Of a stretch of DNA of 64,000 nucleotides, positions 17,602-26,512 are shown one piece after another. Both the position numbers and the translations under genes were made by a program. The first letter of the stretch is position 1; each line of letters starts with the position of its first letter. This DNA comes from Larkinella soli (lineage in GTDB: Bacteria; Bacteroidota; Bacteroidia; Cytophagales; Spirosomataceae). The stretch is taken from positions 187,971-251,970 of the forward strand of contig NZ_ML112622.1 of the NCBI RefSeq assembly GCF_003703975.1, given 5' to 3'. The notes under the pieces are model-generated. The model saw nothing but the letters and a program-made list of their open reading frames with translations, had not been told where the DNA came from and did not search any database.

Positions 17602-18036
17602 TTACAACTGATTCTTTTTGACCAGCTTACTGATCGCTACTCCGTTCACCGAAATGATTTCCTTCGATTCCATCGCCGGTTCGAGGTCGATGGCGCGGAA
17701 GTAAACGCTGATGCCGCCTTTGGGTTTTACAAGCGCCACCAGCCGCCGGTCGTTCCCCGATCCTACTTCCCGGAATTCCCGGATGACGGCATGCTTGTAG
17801 GCATAGCCTTCCTCCAGGTGCGAGGCTTTGTCGCCGAATTTGGCGAACGAGAGAAAGATGTACCGGTAGGTGCCCCCGGCATGTATCCCTTCCCCGAAGC
17901 GAAGGTCGTCGCCTTCCTTCAGCACGATTCCCTTCCGGGTCGTTACCGGTCCCGTCAACCGCTCGCCCGAGCCCGGAAGCTGGGCGAAAGCGGCTGCGCT
18001 CATCACAAAAAAAACAAGGCTGGCGAATGTCTTCAT
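17602..18036 (-). CDS. Secreted protein of unknown function
   Basis: A 144-residue protein with signal peptide MKTFASLVFFVMSAAAFAQ. The mature part looks like a small beta-rich domain with GIVLKEGDDLRFGEG and TYRYIFLSFAK and ends in AISKLVKKNQL. I know similar small exported proteins in Cytophagales without assigned function. The ATG at 18036 is set by the signal peptide; a longer open frame upstream runs out of frame across the reductase gene and is not coding. It lies 26 bp after the stop of the SDR gene and could be cotranscribed with it. Confidence 0.8.
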   Translation of the reverse strand: MKTFASLVFFVMSAAAFAQLPGSGERLTGPVTTRKGIVLKEGDDLRFGEGIHAGGTYRYIFLSFAKFGDKASHLEEGYAYKHAVIREFREVGSGNDRRLVALVKPKGGISVYFRAIDLEPAMESKEIISVNGVAISKLVKKNQL

Positions 18037-18062
18037 GGTATTGGGGTTGAACGGCTTTCGGA

Positions 18063-18962
18063 TTACAGCTGACCGGCCAGGACAGCGATACCTTCCTCGA
18101 AGCTTTTCGGCTCGTAGCCCAGCACCCGGCGCGGCTTGTCGAGTATGAAGCCGGTGCGCGGGGGCCGGCGGGCCGGCTGCGTGAAGGTCGACGAGTCGGC
18201 CTGGTTGATCAGGGATTGGTCGAGCCGGAAATAATCGGCGGTTTTGATCGCCATCTCGTAGGGTGTCAGAAAATCCTTCCCGGAAATGTTGAAAACCCCT
18301 TCCGCTTCCTGATCGGCGATGAGCCAGCAGCCCAAGGCCAGATCCTCGGCCAGGGTGGGCGTGCGCCACTGGTCGGTCACCACCTTGATGTTTTTGCCCT
18401 CTTCGAGCGATTTCTTCACCCAGAGGATGATGTTGGTGCGGCTCATGTCGTGGGCGATGCCGTAGACCAGAATAGTTCGGGCGATGCCCCAGCGGATGCC
18501 CGAGTGGATCACGGCTTTCTCGGCCGCGTATTTGCTCCAGCCGTAGAAGCTGATCGGGTTGGCGGCGGCCTCCTCGTCGTACGGGCCGTCGGCGCCGTCG
18601 AAAATAAAATCCGTCGAGACATGGACCAGAAACACGTCGTTGGCTCGGCAGGCTTCGATCAGGTACTCGACCGCCCTGACGTTCTGCGCCCAGCAGGCTT
18701 CCTTCTCCGCTTCGCACTGGTCCACGTTGGTCATGGCTGCGGTATGGATGATAACCTGCGGTCGGGTCCGGCCGACCACGTCCAGCACCTGCTGCCGGTC
18801 GGTGATGTCCATCGGCTGGTATTCGTAGCCGTCGCCGAAGGGCAGCCGGTTGGCGCCCCGCGCGGTGGCGATGAGTTCAACCTGCGGCTGTTTCGTCAGA
18901 AGATCGACCAGCTTCTGTCCGAGAAGGCCGTTGGATCCGGTAATGAGTATACGCTTTTTCAT
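18063..18962 (-). CDS. SDR family oxidoreductase, dTDP-4-dehydrorhamnose reductase-like
   Basis: A 299-residue extended SDR enzyme of the RfbD/RmlD type. It shows the NAD(P)-binding GSNGLLGQ near residue 9, the VIIHTAAMTNVDQCE segment, the catalytic Thr in VHVSTDFIFDG, and YGWSKYAAE with the Tyr/Lys pair. RfbD proteins reduce dTDP-4-keto-rhamnose; relatives of this length also act as generic NDP-sugar reductases, and no other rml genes are nearby, so the substrate is uncertain. Start at 18962 (MKKRILITGSNG) is chosen because the upstream extension has no similarity and the beta-alpha-beta fold begins right here. Confidence 0.88.
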   Translation of the reverse strand: MKKRILITGSNGLLGQKLVDLLTKQPQVELIATARGANRLPFGDGYEYQPMDITDRQQVLDVVGRTRPQVIIHTAAMTNVDQCEAEKEACWAQNVRAVEYLIEACRANDVFLVHVSTDFIFDGADGPYDEEAAANPISFYGWSKYAAEKAVIHSGIRWGIARTILVYGIAHDMSRTNIILWVKKSLEEGKNIKVVTDQWRTPTLAEDLALGCWLIADQEAEGVFNISGKDFLTPYEMAIKTADYFRLDQSLINQADSSTFTQPARRPPRTGFILDKPRRVLGYEPKSFEEGIAVLAGQL

Positions 18963-19018
18963 AAGGTTTCCGGGCAGCGGGGAGGCCGCCCGCAGGCGAT
19001 TGATCGGCAAATTGCCGG

Positions 19019-19714
19019 TTAGTAGTTGAAACCAAACTGTTTGGTGATCTTTTTCTTTTTCACCCACTCGCCGGAAACCGTCATGCGGATGTCCTTTTCA
19101 GGCCGGTCGAGCGGGTTGCGGGGCCGGCCGGCGATGCTGTCGATCACCGCCAGCCCGTCGATCACCTCACCGAATACCGTATAGTTGCCGTCGAGGTGCG
19201 GGCTGCCGCCCAGCGTTTTATAGGTCTGAATCTGGCTTTCGGTAAAGGGCCGTCCGCTGCGGTCCATCTGTCGTTTCAGGCCCTCGTCGTCCCAGACCCG
19301 GCCCTGCACGATGTAGAACTGACAGCCGCTCGACGCCTTTTCGGGGTTGTTGTCGCGGGCGGCCGCCAGCGCTCCCTTTTTATGGTACAGTTCCGGCACG
19401 AACTCGGCCGGTATTTTGTACCCGACGTCGCCGTTACCCAGCGGCTGGTCGGCGACGGCCGCGCGGGAGTTGGGATCACCGCCCTGGATCATGAAGTTCT
19501 GGATAATGCGGTGAAACAGCAGGCCGTCGTAAAATTTCTGTTCGGTCAGCCTGATGAAATTCTCGCGGTGCTTCGGTGTCTGGTTATACAGGATCAGCCG
19601 CATGATGCCGAAGTCGGTGGTCAGGGTCACCAGATAGTCTTTTTTCTTCGGCGGTTTTCCGGCCCAGACCGAACCGGTAATCAGGAAAAGAAGCAGCAAA
19701 AGCGGTTTCCGCAT
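19019..19714 (-). CDS. Secreted cyclophilin-type peptidyl-prolyl isomerase
   Basis: A 231-residue cyclophilin with a signal peptide (MRKPLLLLLFLITGSVWA). It contains the family core FHRIIQNFMIQGGDP (the active-site Arg in FHR), GDVGYKIPAEF and the ASSGCQFYIVQG segment, then a C-terminal block HLDGNYTVFGEVIDGLAVID. It catalyses cis-trans isomerisation of Xaa-Pro bonds and likely acts on periplasmic or outer-membrane clients. The C terminus is Lys-rich (GEWVKKKKITKQ). A single gene, 56 bp from the SDR gene downstream. Confidence 0.95.
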   Translation of the reverse strand: MRKPLLLLLFLITGSVWAGKPPKKKDYLVTLTTDFGIMRLILYNQTPKHRENFIRLTEQKFYDGLLFHRIIQNFMIQGGDPNSRAAVADQPLGNGDVGYKIPAEFVPELYHKKGALAAARDNNPEKASSGCQFYIVQGRVWDDEGLKRQMDRSGRPFTESQIQTYKTLGGSPHLDGNYTVFGEVIDGLAVIDSIAGRPRNPLDRPEKDIRMTVSGEWVKKKKITKQFGFNY

Positions 19715-19798
19715 GAGTCTTTCAATCGATTGGCTGCAAATTACACAGATTCCTCAAATTACGACCGGTTTTCGACCGGCCGGACGCCCCGGGAGCGG

Positions 19799-20230
19799 CT
19801 ACAGCTTCAGGGCGAAATGGTGACTGACAATGTTGAACCGCTTGTTGAGATAGAGCCGGTGGGCGTCGTACCGCTGCGGGCCGTGGCCGGAATCCAGCGT
19901 CACGGCCTGGCAAGCGGCCTGCCGGGCTTCTTCGATGACGAAGTCGAGCAATTGGCCGGCGTAGCCTTTTCCGCGCTGCCCCGGCAGGGTCGACAGGTCG
20001 TCGATGTAGAGGGTCTTGCCAGTGAACAGCAGGTACATAATCCGGTATCCGATGACCGCAGGGGCCATCTCTTCGTCGGGATTGTCGATGAATGCCATGA
20101 AAAACCGGTCGTTTTCCTGCTGGAACTGAATCTGTTCCAAAGCCTGACTTTCGGTCAGGTGAGGGCGCAGGGCGAGAACGGCGGGAAGGCAGCGACGCAG
20201 GTCGGTTTCGTTACGGGCAATACTAATCAT
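19799..20230 (-). CDS. GNAT family N-acetyltransferase
   Basis: A 143-residue GNAT enzyme, transferring an acetyl group from acetyl-CoA to an amine. The acetyl-CoA pyrophosphate loop is LPGQRGKGYAGQLLDF (Q/R-x-x-G-x-G/A), preceded by strand LYIDDLS and followed by AVTLDSGHGPQRYDAHRLYLNKRF. The acceptor cannot be predicted. Start at 20230 gives a typical N terminus; a longer frame overlaps hemC and is not used. It follows hemC by 13 bp on the same strand, so it is likely the last gene of the rimK-hemC-GNAT transcript. Confidence 0.88.
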   Translation of the reverse strand: MISIARNETDLRRCLPAVLALRPHLTESQALEQIQFQQENDRFFMAFIDNPDEEMAPAVIGYRIMYLLFTGKTLYIDDLSTLPGQRGKGYAGQLLDFVIEEARQAACQAVTLDSGHGPQRYDAHRLYLNKRFNIVSHHFALKL

Positions 20231-20243
20231 ACAAACGGTTTGC

Positions 20244-21167
20244 TTATAAGTTCTGGCGGACGCTCCGCAACAGTTCATCGCCCCCCTGGGCCAGGATGCT
20301 CTCGGCCAGGTCATGGCCCAGTTGTTCGGCCTGCGGGACGGGGCCGGTAAAGGTTTCCCGCAGCATTTCTCCGCCGTCGAGGCTCACGATGCCGCCGGTC
20401 AGGCTCACCCCGCCTTCGACCAGCGTCGCCAGTCCGAAGACCGGGATGCTGCACCCGCCCTCCAGCCGGCGCAGAAAGGCCCGCTCGGCCAGCAGACAGG
20501 CTTCGGTAGGGGCATGGTTGGTCAGCTGCCGGATGGTGTTCACCTTATCGGGGGCCAGCCCGGCGGAAGCTTCCACCGCCACGCTCCCCTGCCCTACGGC
20601 CGGCGTAAAATCCTGAATCGGAAGGTATTCGGCAATGAGGTCGTCGTATTTCATGCGGTGAACGCCCGCGTACGCCAGCAGGAGAGCGTCGCACTGGCCT
20701 TCCTCCAGTTTGCGGAGCCGGGTTTGCAGGTTGCCGCGCATATCGACAGTAGTGATGTGCGGGCAGAAGTGCTTCAGCATCGCCACCCGGCGCGTAGACG
20801 AGGTCCCGACCACAAACTCCTTCCCGCCCTGCAGGGAAAGGCTTTTATCATGACTGACCAGCACGTCGTTCACCCGTTCCCGTTCGGTAAAGGCGATGAT
20901 AGCCAGGTCATTCGGAATCGACGACTGAAGGTCTTTGGCACTGTGGACGGCGATGTCGATGCCCCCGGCGCGGAGCTGGTCTTCCAGTTCCTGGGTAAAC
21001 ACGCCCTTGCTGCCGATCTTCGACAGGGACCGGTCCAGAATCTTATCGCCTTTGGTTTCGATGATGACCAGTTCGGACTCGACGCCCCCGGCTTTCAGCA
21101 GATCCTGGATATAATACGCCTGCCATAGAGCCAGTTGACTACCGCGCGTCCCGATTTTTATTTTCAT
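20244..21167 (-). CDS. hemC: Hydroxymethylbilane synthase (porphobilinogen deaminase)
   Basis: A 307-residue enzyme that polymerises four porphobilinogen molecules to hydroxymethylbilane in haem biosynthesis. It shows IGTRGSQLALWQA at the N terminus, the SLSKIGSKGVFTQELE loop, the VGTSSTRR motif, the RGNLQTRLRKLEEG segment and the dipyrromethane-binding Cys in LEGGCSIPV. Start at 21167 (MKIKIGTRGSQ) is the canonical N terminus; the longer frame upstream overlaps rimK. It is 16 bp downstream of rimK and no other hem genes are adjacent, so the operon is not a haem cluster. Confidence 0.97.
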   Translation of the reverse strand: MKIKIGTRGSQLALWQAYYIQDLLKAGGVESELVIIETKGDKILDRSLSKIGSKGVFTQELEDQLRAGGIDIAVHSAKDLQSSIPNDLAIIAFTERERVNDVLVSHDKSLSLQGGKEFVVGTSSTRRVAMLKHFCPHITTVDMRGNLQTRLRKLEEGQCDALLLAYAGVHRMKYDDLIAEYLPIQDFTPAVGQGSVAVEASAGLAPDKVNTIRQLTNHAPTEACLLAERAFLRRLEGGCSIPVFGLATLVEGGVSLTGGIVSLDGGEMLRETFTGPVPQAEQLGHDLAESILAQGGDELLRSVRQNL

Positions 21168-21183
21168 GTACTGAACAGGAGGG

Positions 21184-22086
21184 TTATACGCCGACGGTGT
21201 CGTTTTCGTCCGTCGGAATTTTTTCTTCAATAAACTCAACGATCTGGCTGGCCAGGTCGATGCCGGTGGTTTTCTCGATGCCTTCCAGCCCCGGCGACGA
21301 ATTAACTTCCAGCACCAGCGGCCCCCGGTTGGACTGGAGCAGGTCGACCCCGGCCACCCGTAGCCCGAGCGCCCGGGCCGCGCTGACGGCCGTCCATTCC
21401 TCGTCGGGCGTCAGGCTCACGGAAACCGCATTGCCGCCCCGGTGCAGGTTCGAGCGGAACTCGCCCTCCCGGCCCTGGCGCTTCATGGCGCCCACCACCC
21501 GGCTGCCGACCACGAAGGCCCGGATGTCGGCCCCTTTTGCCTCGGCAATATACTCCTGAATCAGCACATTCGCTTTCAGACCGTAAAAAGCCTCGATGGC
21601 CGACTTGGCGGTTTTGGCGGTTTCGGCCAGCACCACGCCCAGCCCCTGGGTGCCTTCGAGCAGCTTGATGACCACCGGCGGACCACCGACGAGCTTGAGC
21701 AGCTGATCGACGTCTTTGGGATGCTTGGCAAATACCGTCTTGGGCAAACCGACTCCGGCTCTGGACAGGACCTGAAGGCTCCGCAGTTTATTCCGCGAGC
21801 GGGTGATGGCCTGCGACTTGGCCGTCGTGAAGACTTTCATCATCTCGAACTGACGTACCACCGCACAGCCGTAGTCCGTAACGGAAGCCCCGATACGCGG
21901 CACGATGGCGTCGATATGCTCGATGGGCTGCCCTTTGTAGAGGACGGACGGTTTTCCGCCTTCGATCATGACCTGGCACCGCAGGTGGTCGATGACGGTC
22001 GGCTCGTGCCCCCTCTGTTCAACGGCTTCTACCAACCGCTGCGTTGAGTACAGGTCGGGGTTGGTAGACAATATGGCGATACGCAT
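21184..22086 (-). CDS. rimK: RimK-family ribosomal protein S6 glutamate ligase
   Basis: A 300-residue ATP-grasp ligase matching RimK, which adds glutamate to the C terminus of ribosomal protein S6. It contains [21 protein letters not shown] near the N-terminal end, the ATP-grasp core with [18 protein letters not shown] and [21 protein letters not shown], and the metal-binding [14 protein letters not shown] near the C terminus. Length and motifs match characterised RimK. The preceding gene (75 bp upstream in the transcription direction) is a RimB-like retropepsin-fold protease, so the pair may form a modification and removal module for ribosome tails; this is inference. Confidence 0.92.
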   Translation of the reverse strand: MRIAILSTNPDLYSTQRLVEAVEQRGHEPTVIDHLRCQVMIEGGKPSVLYKGQPIEHIDAIVPRIGASVTDYGCAVVRQFEMMKVFTTAKSQAITRSRNKLRSLQVLSRAGVGLPKTVFAKHPKDVDQLLKLVGGPPVVIKLLEGTQGLGVVLAETAKTAKSAIEAFYGLKANVLIQEYIAEAKGADIRAFVVGSRVVGAMKRQGREGEFRSNLHRGGNAVSVSLTPDEEWTAVSAARALGLRVAGVDLLQSNRGPLVLEVNSSPGLEGIEKTTGIDLASQIVEFIEEKIPTDENDTVGV

Positions 22087-22161
22087 ATAAAAAAATAGGG
22101 TAGTCGAATGGAAGAAAAGGTGAAGATGGCACCTGATAATGACTCGATTGGTACCGTTTGC

Positions 22162-22641
22162 TCAATTGCCGGCGGCCTGTTGCTTCATCAGAAAGGAGAC
22201 GTTTTGCCGTGATACGTCAACAACAAATTTATTTCGCAATAGTTTGCGTCCGAGCAGCACCGGGAAGCGCATACTGCCCCGGTTGGCCAGTGAAAATTCG
22301 GCCCGGATGAGCCGCCCCATAATCAGGATACGGGTTTTGATGACAAAGCGTTTTTCGGATTGGCCGAATGAATTTTTTATGGTTTTATACTGAAAGGAAT
22401 CGACCAGATACTGGCGCTTTTTCCGCCCTTCTCCGCTTAGGATCGTAAACCGCAGCCGGTAACGCTCCCCCCCTCCCGGCACGAGCTTCACGTCGGTGCA
22501 GTGGAGGGCCGAGGTATAGGCCCCGGTATCGACCTTGGCTTCGATGTCGGTCAGGCTCAGGTCCGGGAAATCGACCCGGTCGGCATAGCCGATGGTCTGC
22601 ATGGGGCGTTTCACCCGGGGCGTTCGCTTCGGCGGGTTCAT
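22162..22641 (-). CDS. RimB/RloA2-like retropepsin-fold putative zinc protease
   Basis: A 159-residue protein of the family annotated as putative ATP-dependent zinc protease (retropepsin-like fold). The active-site Asp lies in KVDTGAYTSALHC. The C terminus GRLIRAEFSLANRGSMRFPVLLGRK contains the conserved RxxMxFPVLLGR motif. In some bacteria the homologue RimB is proposed to cleave glutamate tails made by RimK; gene order here (followed by rimK) fits that. The start at 22641 overlaps the end of holB by 4 bp (ATGA), so the two are translationally coupled. Confidence 0.85.
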   Translation of the reverse strand: MNPPKRTPRVKRPMQTIGYADRVDFPDLSLTDIEAKVDTGAYTSALHCTDVKLVPGGGERYRLRFTILSGEGRKKRQYLVDSFQYKTIKNSFGQSEKRFVIKTRILIMGRLIRAEFSLANRGSMRFPVLLGRKLLRNKFVVDVSRQNVSFLMKQQAAGN

Positions 22642-23753
22642 TTTCCGTTGCGGATCAGGCGGCTGAACGTCAGTGACAAATCCATCATCACCATTTTGGC
22701 GCGTGCGTTGCGTTCGATATGAAAGGAAGCCTCGTTCAGCTCCCCGACCATACTTTCGAGATGGGCCGGTTCGAGAACCTTCCCGAAATTCTCCACAAAC
22801 GTACGTTCTTCGGAGGGGAGCCGCAAGAGTTCATCGACACCGTGTTTATAGAGAAACAGATCCCGGCAGAAACTCAGGCTGTAGTCGAGCAGCACCCGCT
22901 GTTTTTCCTTACCGAGCGTATCGAACTGGTCGGCCTGTCTGACGAGGGCAATGAGGTCCTGTTTGTAGCAAAGCCGCATCCAGTCGGCAAACCAGGCATG
23001 GCGGTTGAAGTCCCCGTCGGGCTCCTCGCCCGCAATCCGGATGGCTTCGGAGAGGTTGCCGTCGGCCAGGTAAGCCACCTGACGCGCCCGTTTCTCGTCG
23101 AGGTTCAGGTGCTGCCGCAGATGCATCTGAACCTCCTCGTCCGTGAAGGCCCGCACCGCCACCCGCTGTGTCCGCGACAGGATCGTGATCAGCAGCTTTT
23201 CCGACCGGTTGGTGACCAGCAGAAACAGCGTCCGGGCGGGCGGCTCCTCCAGCACCTTGAGCAGCGCGTTGGCGGTGGCCGTGTGCAGGTTTTCGACGCA
23301 CCAGATCAGCACGAGCTTGTACTCGCCCTCATACGCCTTGAGCGACAGCCGGCCCAGCAGCTCGCGGGCTTCCTCGACGGGGATGTTGCCCTGCTTCAGA
23401 GCGGCTTCGGCCAGCCAGTCGTCGAGGGTCCGGTACGGATGGTCGAGAACGAATCGACGCCAGGCGGGCATGAAATGTTCGCTGGTCATCTTGCTGCCGG
23501 CCACCGGAAACACGATGGTGAGGTCCGGGTGGGCCAGCTTGTTCATTTTGACGCACGACGCGCAGCGGCCGCAGGAATCCGTCTCCTGCCGGTCTTCGCA
23601 GTTCAGATAGGTGGCAAACGCCAGCGCCAGGGCCAGATTGGCGCTGCCCGGCGGCCCGTCGAAAAGCTGGGCGTGGGCCACGTGATTGGTCTGCACCGCC
23701 CGGAGCAGGGCCTGCTTCGTATCGTCGTGACCGATGATTTCGCGGAACTGCAT
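22638..23753 (-). CDS. holB: DNA polymerase III subunit delta-prime
   Basis: A 371-residue AAA+ clamp-loader subunit. It starts with IIGHDDTKQALLRAVQ, has a degenerate Walker A (DGPPGSANLALAL, without the usual GKT), as expected for the non-catalytic delta-prime subunit, and a zinc-binding Cys cluster CEDRQETDSCGRCASC near residue 52. The sensor-1-like region is LLKVLEEPPARTLFLLVT and the arginine-finger-like LSRTQRV follows. Together with DnaX and delta it opens the sliding clamp. It is the first gene of a minus-strand run with the RimB-like gene. Confidence 0.95.
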   Translation of the reverse strand: MQFREIIGHDDTKQALLRAVQTNHVAHAQLFDGPPGSANLALALAFATYLNCEDRQETDSCGRCASCVKMNKLAHPDLTIVFPVAGSKMTSEHFMPAWRRFVLDHPYRTLDDWLAEAALKQGNIPVEEARELLGRLSLKAYEGEYKLVLIWCVENLHTATANALLKVLEEPPARTLFLLVTNRSEKLLITILSRTQRVAVRAFTDEEVQMHLRQHLNLDEKRARQVAYLADGNLSEAIRIAGEEPDGDFNRHAWFADWMRLCYKQDLIALVRQADQFDTLGKEKQRVLLDYSLSFCRDLFLYKHGVDELLRLPSEERTFVENFGKVLEPAHLESMVGELNEASFHIERNARAKMVMMDLSLTFSRLIRNGK

Positions 23754-23759
23754 GATGGT

Positions 23760-24962
23760 TTACCTTTTTCCCTCGGGAGCCTGCTGCGTCCGACGGTATA
23801 CTTCTCTCAGAATGCTTTCCTCCGTTTCGTCGAAGGCGACACCCCGGCGGCCGGCGGCTTCCCGCGCCACCTGGATGGCTTTTTCCAGCCGGTAATCCGT
23901 AAATCCTTCGCCCGCTCCGCCCCAGGAAAAGGACGGAATGTATTTCGGCTGAAAACCGGGTCCGTAAACATTGACGTTAACGCCGACGACGGTGCCGGTA
24001 TTGAACATGGTGCTGATGCCGGCTTTGGTATAATCGCCCATCATCAGCCCGCAGAACGTCTCTCCGGTATCTTCCAGCCCGCCGGTGGCGTAGCTGTGGA
24101 GTTTGACGCTGGTGTAATCGTTTTTCAGATTTGAGTTGTTGGTATTGGCGCCCAGGTTGCACCATTCGCCGATCACCGAATTCCCGAGAAACCCTTCGTG
24201 GCCCTTGTTGCTGTAGCCGAAAAATACCGAACTGCCGACTTCTCCGCCCACTTTGCAGAAGGGCCCGACGGTGGTGTTGCTCCGCATTTTTGCGCCCCAG
24301 TTGACGGTGGCGTTGTCGCAGAGGGCGAACGGGCCGAGCATGATCGTTCCATCCTGAATGACGGCATTCCGGCCGATATAGATCGGTCCGTTTTCGGCAT
24401 TGAGGATGGCGGCACGGATGACGGCCCCTTCCTCCACAAAAATATGTTCTTCCCCGTAACAGCGTGTATGCGGGTCCGTAATCGGCTGCGATGGCCGCCC
24501 GGCCGTCAGCCGCCGGAAATCCGCCCGAATCTGGCTGCCGTTGTTCAGAAACAAATCCGGCAGGGTTCGGATCACCGTCAGGGTTTCCGCAAAAATCCGG
24601 GTGGCCCGGGCCTGGCCGGCCGTCGGAGGTTCGGCGGGGGTGCGGGCGGTACGGAGGGCGATCAGCCGGCCGTCGGGGGCCGCCAGGGCGGTTTCGTCCG
24701 GCAAACCGCGGATGGCCTCCACCAGCGCTTCGGACGGGCAAATGCCGCCGTTTACGAAAAAGTTTGTTTCATGTGTCCTGTATTCATATTTCCTTTGCAG
24801 ATAGGGCTCCGTCAGGAACGAGGGCGTGGTGTTGAATTCGGTAGCCCATTTTTCGGTAATTGTCTGAATACCAACTCGAACTTCGCTCACCGGCCGCGTA
24901 AAGGTAAAAGGAAGCAGGGCGGTACGGATGGCGGGTTCATCAAACAGAATCAGATTATACAT
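23760..24962 (-). CDS. GlmU-like sugar nucleotidyltransferase with left-handed beta-helix
   Basis: A 400-residue protein of the GlmU family seen in Bacteroidota (often called putative glucose-1-phosphate thymidylyltransferase). The N-terminal half is a divergent nucleotidyltransferase-like domain (MYNLILFDEPAIRTALLPFTF) that lacks a clear LAAGxGxRM pyrophosphorylase motif, so uridylyltransferase activity is doubtful. From about residue 175 to 350 hexapeptide repeats form a left-handed beta-helix (for example AVIRAAILNAENGPIYIG and VIGEWCNLGANTNNSNLK). Start at 24962; an upstream ORF extension is not supported. The acetyltransferase part could act on an amino sugar phosphate, but this is uncertain. 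Confidence 0.85.
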   Translation of the reverse strand: MYNLILFDEPAIRTALLPFTFTRPVSEVRVGIQTITEKWATEFNTTPSFLTEPYLQRKYEYRTHETNFFVNGGICPSEALVEAIRGLPDETALAAPDGRLIALRTARTPAEPPTAGQARATRIFAETLTVIRTLPDLFLNNGSQIRADFRRLTAGRPSQPITDPHTRCYGEEHIFVEEGAVIRAAILNAENGPIYIGRNAVIQDGTIMLGPFALCDNATVNWGAKMRSNTTVGPFCKVGGEVGSSVFFGYSNKGHEGFLGNSVIGEWCNLGANTNNSNLKNDYTSVKLHSYATGGLEDTGETFCGLMMGDYTKAGISTMFNTGTVVGVNVNVYGPGFQPKYIPSFSWGGAGEGFTDYRLEKAIQVAREAAGRRGVAFDETEESILREVYRRTQQAPEGKR

Positions 24963-25122
24963 AGGTTGGTGAACATTCCGGGTGCAAATATCCACGTTTA
25001 ATCGGGAATGTGACAGCCGGAATTTTTTAACAAATGGTTTATTTTTTAATCGTGTCTTTTAAACCATTTTGACGTCATAATGATCATTAGGGTGATCAGA
25101 TTGCTCTACCCACTCCATTTCT

Positions 25123-25671
25123 ATGAGAAATTTCCTGCTGCTGGGCCTCATCGGGCTTCTGCTGAATTGTGACAATAAGAAAATAAGTGAACCGAAGCCG
25201 GCAGCCTGCGGCAACTTTCTGGGGCTGAAAAACCGGCAGGAATGGATTGCCGCACCGACTGCTTCCTTCATCAACCGCGACACGATCAACCTCATGGTGG
25301 AGGAATGCACCGTTCCGCAGGTCAACGGCAGCGTAGAATGGCTGAGTCTGAATCAGTTGCCCGTCGAGCCGGGAACCTACGCGCTGCGGCCCAACCGCTG
25401 GGACGACTTCCACGGCACCCCCCTTTCGGCCTGGCTGTACAAAGGCATGGGTCAATCAGAGAACGGCGACCGGTACAACCTGCTGGCAACCAGATCCGAA
25501 AAGAACGAAGTGACGATCGATTCGTATAACCCTGCATCCCGCGAGATTCGGGGCCGCCTGAACGCTACCTTCGTGACCGACCCCGAAAACAACCGCTCGG
25601 GCCAATCCCGCCATGACACCATCCGGATCCGGGACGCGGTTTTCACGTTGGTGGTCGCCGAGGCAAAATAA
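25123..25671 (+). CDS. Lipoprotein of unknown function
   Basis: A 182-residue predicted lipoprotein: signal MRNFLLLGLIGLLLNC with lipid-modified Cys16. The mature part has beta-strand character (VEWLSLNQLPVEPGTYAL, then TIRIRDAVFTLVVAEAK at the C terminus) but no recognised domain. The upstream region holds an inverted repeat of 10 bp (AAATGGTTTA at 25032-25041 with TAAACCATTT at 25060-25069) and a doubled TGATCA (25081 and 25093), both possibly regulatory. It precedes aroE by 69 bp, but a separate promoter seems to serve aroE. Confidence 0.75.
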   Translation: MRNFLLLGLIGLLLNCDNKKISEPKPAACGNFLGLKNRQEWIAAPTASFINRDTINLMVEECTVPQVNGSVEWLSLNQLPVEPGTYALRPNRWDDFHGTPLSAWLYKGMGQSENGDRYNLLATRSEKNEVTIDSYNPASREIRGRLNATFVTDPENNRSGQSRHDTIRIRDAVFTLVVAEAK

Positions 25672-25708
25672 TTGGTTTTCGATCCGGCGCTGGAATCGGT
25701 TTTGGCCT

Positions 25709-25716
25709 TAGTTTTG
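25709..25716 (+). promoter_or_regulatory. -7 element (TAGTTTTG) upstream of aroE
   Basis: Matches the Bacteroidota consensus TAnnTTTG about 25 bp before the aroE start, leaving a short leader. No good -33 TTG is seen. Confidence 0.4.
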
Positions 25717-25740
25717 GGCCACTGACTTTATCGTCCCTCT

Positions 25741-26508
25741 ATGAACCGTTACGGATTGATCGGTTATCCGCTGACCCACTCGTTTTCCCAGAAATATTTC
25801 ACCGAAAAGTTTAACCGGGAAAACATTCCCGACAGCCGCTACGACCTCTTCGAACTGCCCGACATTCAGAAATTCAACGCGCTGGTGCAGTCCGTCCCGG
25901 AGCTTCGCGGCCTGAACGTCACCATCCCGCACAAACAGGCCGTGATCCCGTTTCTGGATGAACTCGACCCGGCTTCGGCCGCCCGCATCGGCGCGGTCAA
26001 TACCATCCGCGTCCTGCCCGACGGCCGGAAAATCGGGTACAACAGCGACTACTACGGCTTTCGGTCGACGCTGGAGGAATGGCTCCAGACGCTCGGTCTC
26101 CATGCCCCGGCCCTGCAGGCGCTGGTGCTGGGCAACGGCGGGGCCGCCAAAGCCGTCGCTACCGCCCTGACCGACCTCGGCATCCGCTACCGGCCTGTTT
26201 CCCGTACGCCTTCGGCCGAGGCTCTCTCCTACGAAGCCCTCAGCCCCGAAATCATGGACGAATACCGCCTGATCGTCAACACGTCGCCGGTGGGAACGTA
26301 TCCGAACGTGGAGGCCAGTCCGGCCATTCCCTACCGCCTGCTGAGCAAAAATCACCTGCTCTACGATCTGGTCTACAACCCGACCGAAACCCGATTTCTT
26401 CAACTGGGCCGGGAACAGGGTGCTTCAACCTATAACGGCCTGCCGATGCTGCACCGTCAGGCGGAAAAGTCCTGGGAAATCTGGAACCAACCGATTGCAA
26501 CGCTCTGA
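25741..26508 (+). CDS. aroE: Shikimate dehydrogenase
   Basis: A 255-residue NADP-dependent enzyme that reduces 3-dehydroshikimate to shikimate in aromatic amino acid synthesis. Motifs: GYPLTHSFSQKYF near residue 8 (substrate-binding Ser pair), NVTIPHKQAVIPFLDEL (catalytic Lys), IGAVNTI, the dinucleotide-binding LGNGGAAKAVATAL at about 125, and NTSPVGTYPN. Length is typical of Bacteroidota AroE. nagA begins 4 bp after its stop, so the two are cotranscribed although they serve unrelated pathways. Confidence 0.97.
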   Translation: MNRYGLIGYPLTHSFSQKYFTEKFNRENIPDSRYDLFELPDIQKFNALVQSVPELRGLNVTIPHKQAVIPFLDELDPASAARIGAVNTIRVLPDGRKIGYNSDYYGFRSTLEEWLQTLGLHAPALQALVLGNGGAAKAVATALTDLGIRYRPVSRTPSAEALSYEALSPEIMDEYRLIVNTSPVGTYPNVEASPAIPYRLLSKNHLLYDLVYNPTETRFLQLGREQGASTYNGLPMLHRQAEKSWEIWNQPIATL

Positions 26509-26512
26509 ATCC

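Noticed and set aside
18037-18717. Extension of the 144-residue secreted protein to 371 codons
   Set aside because: Out of frame with the SDR gene; signal peptide fixes the start at 18036.
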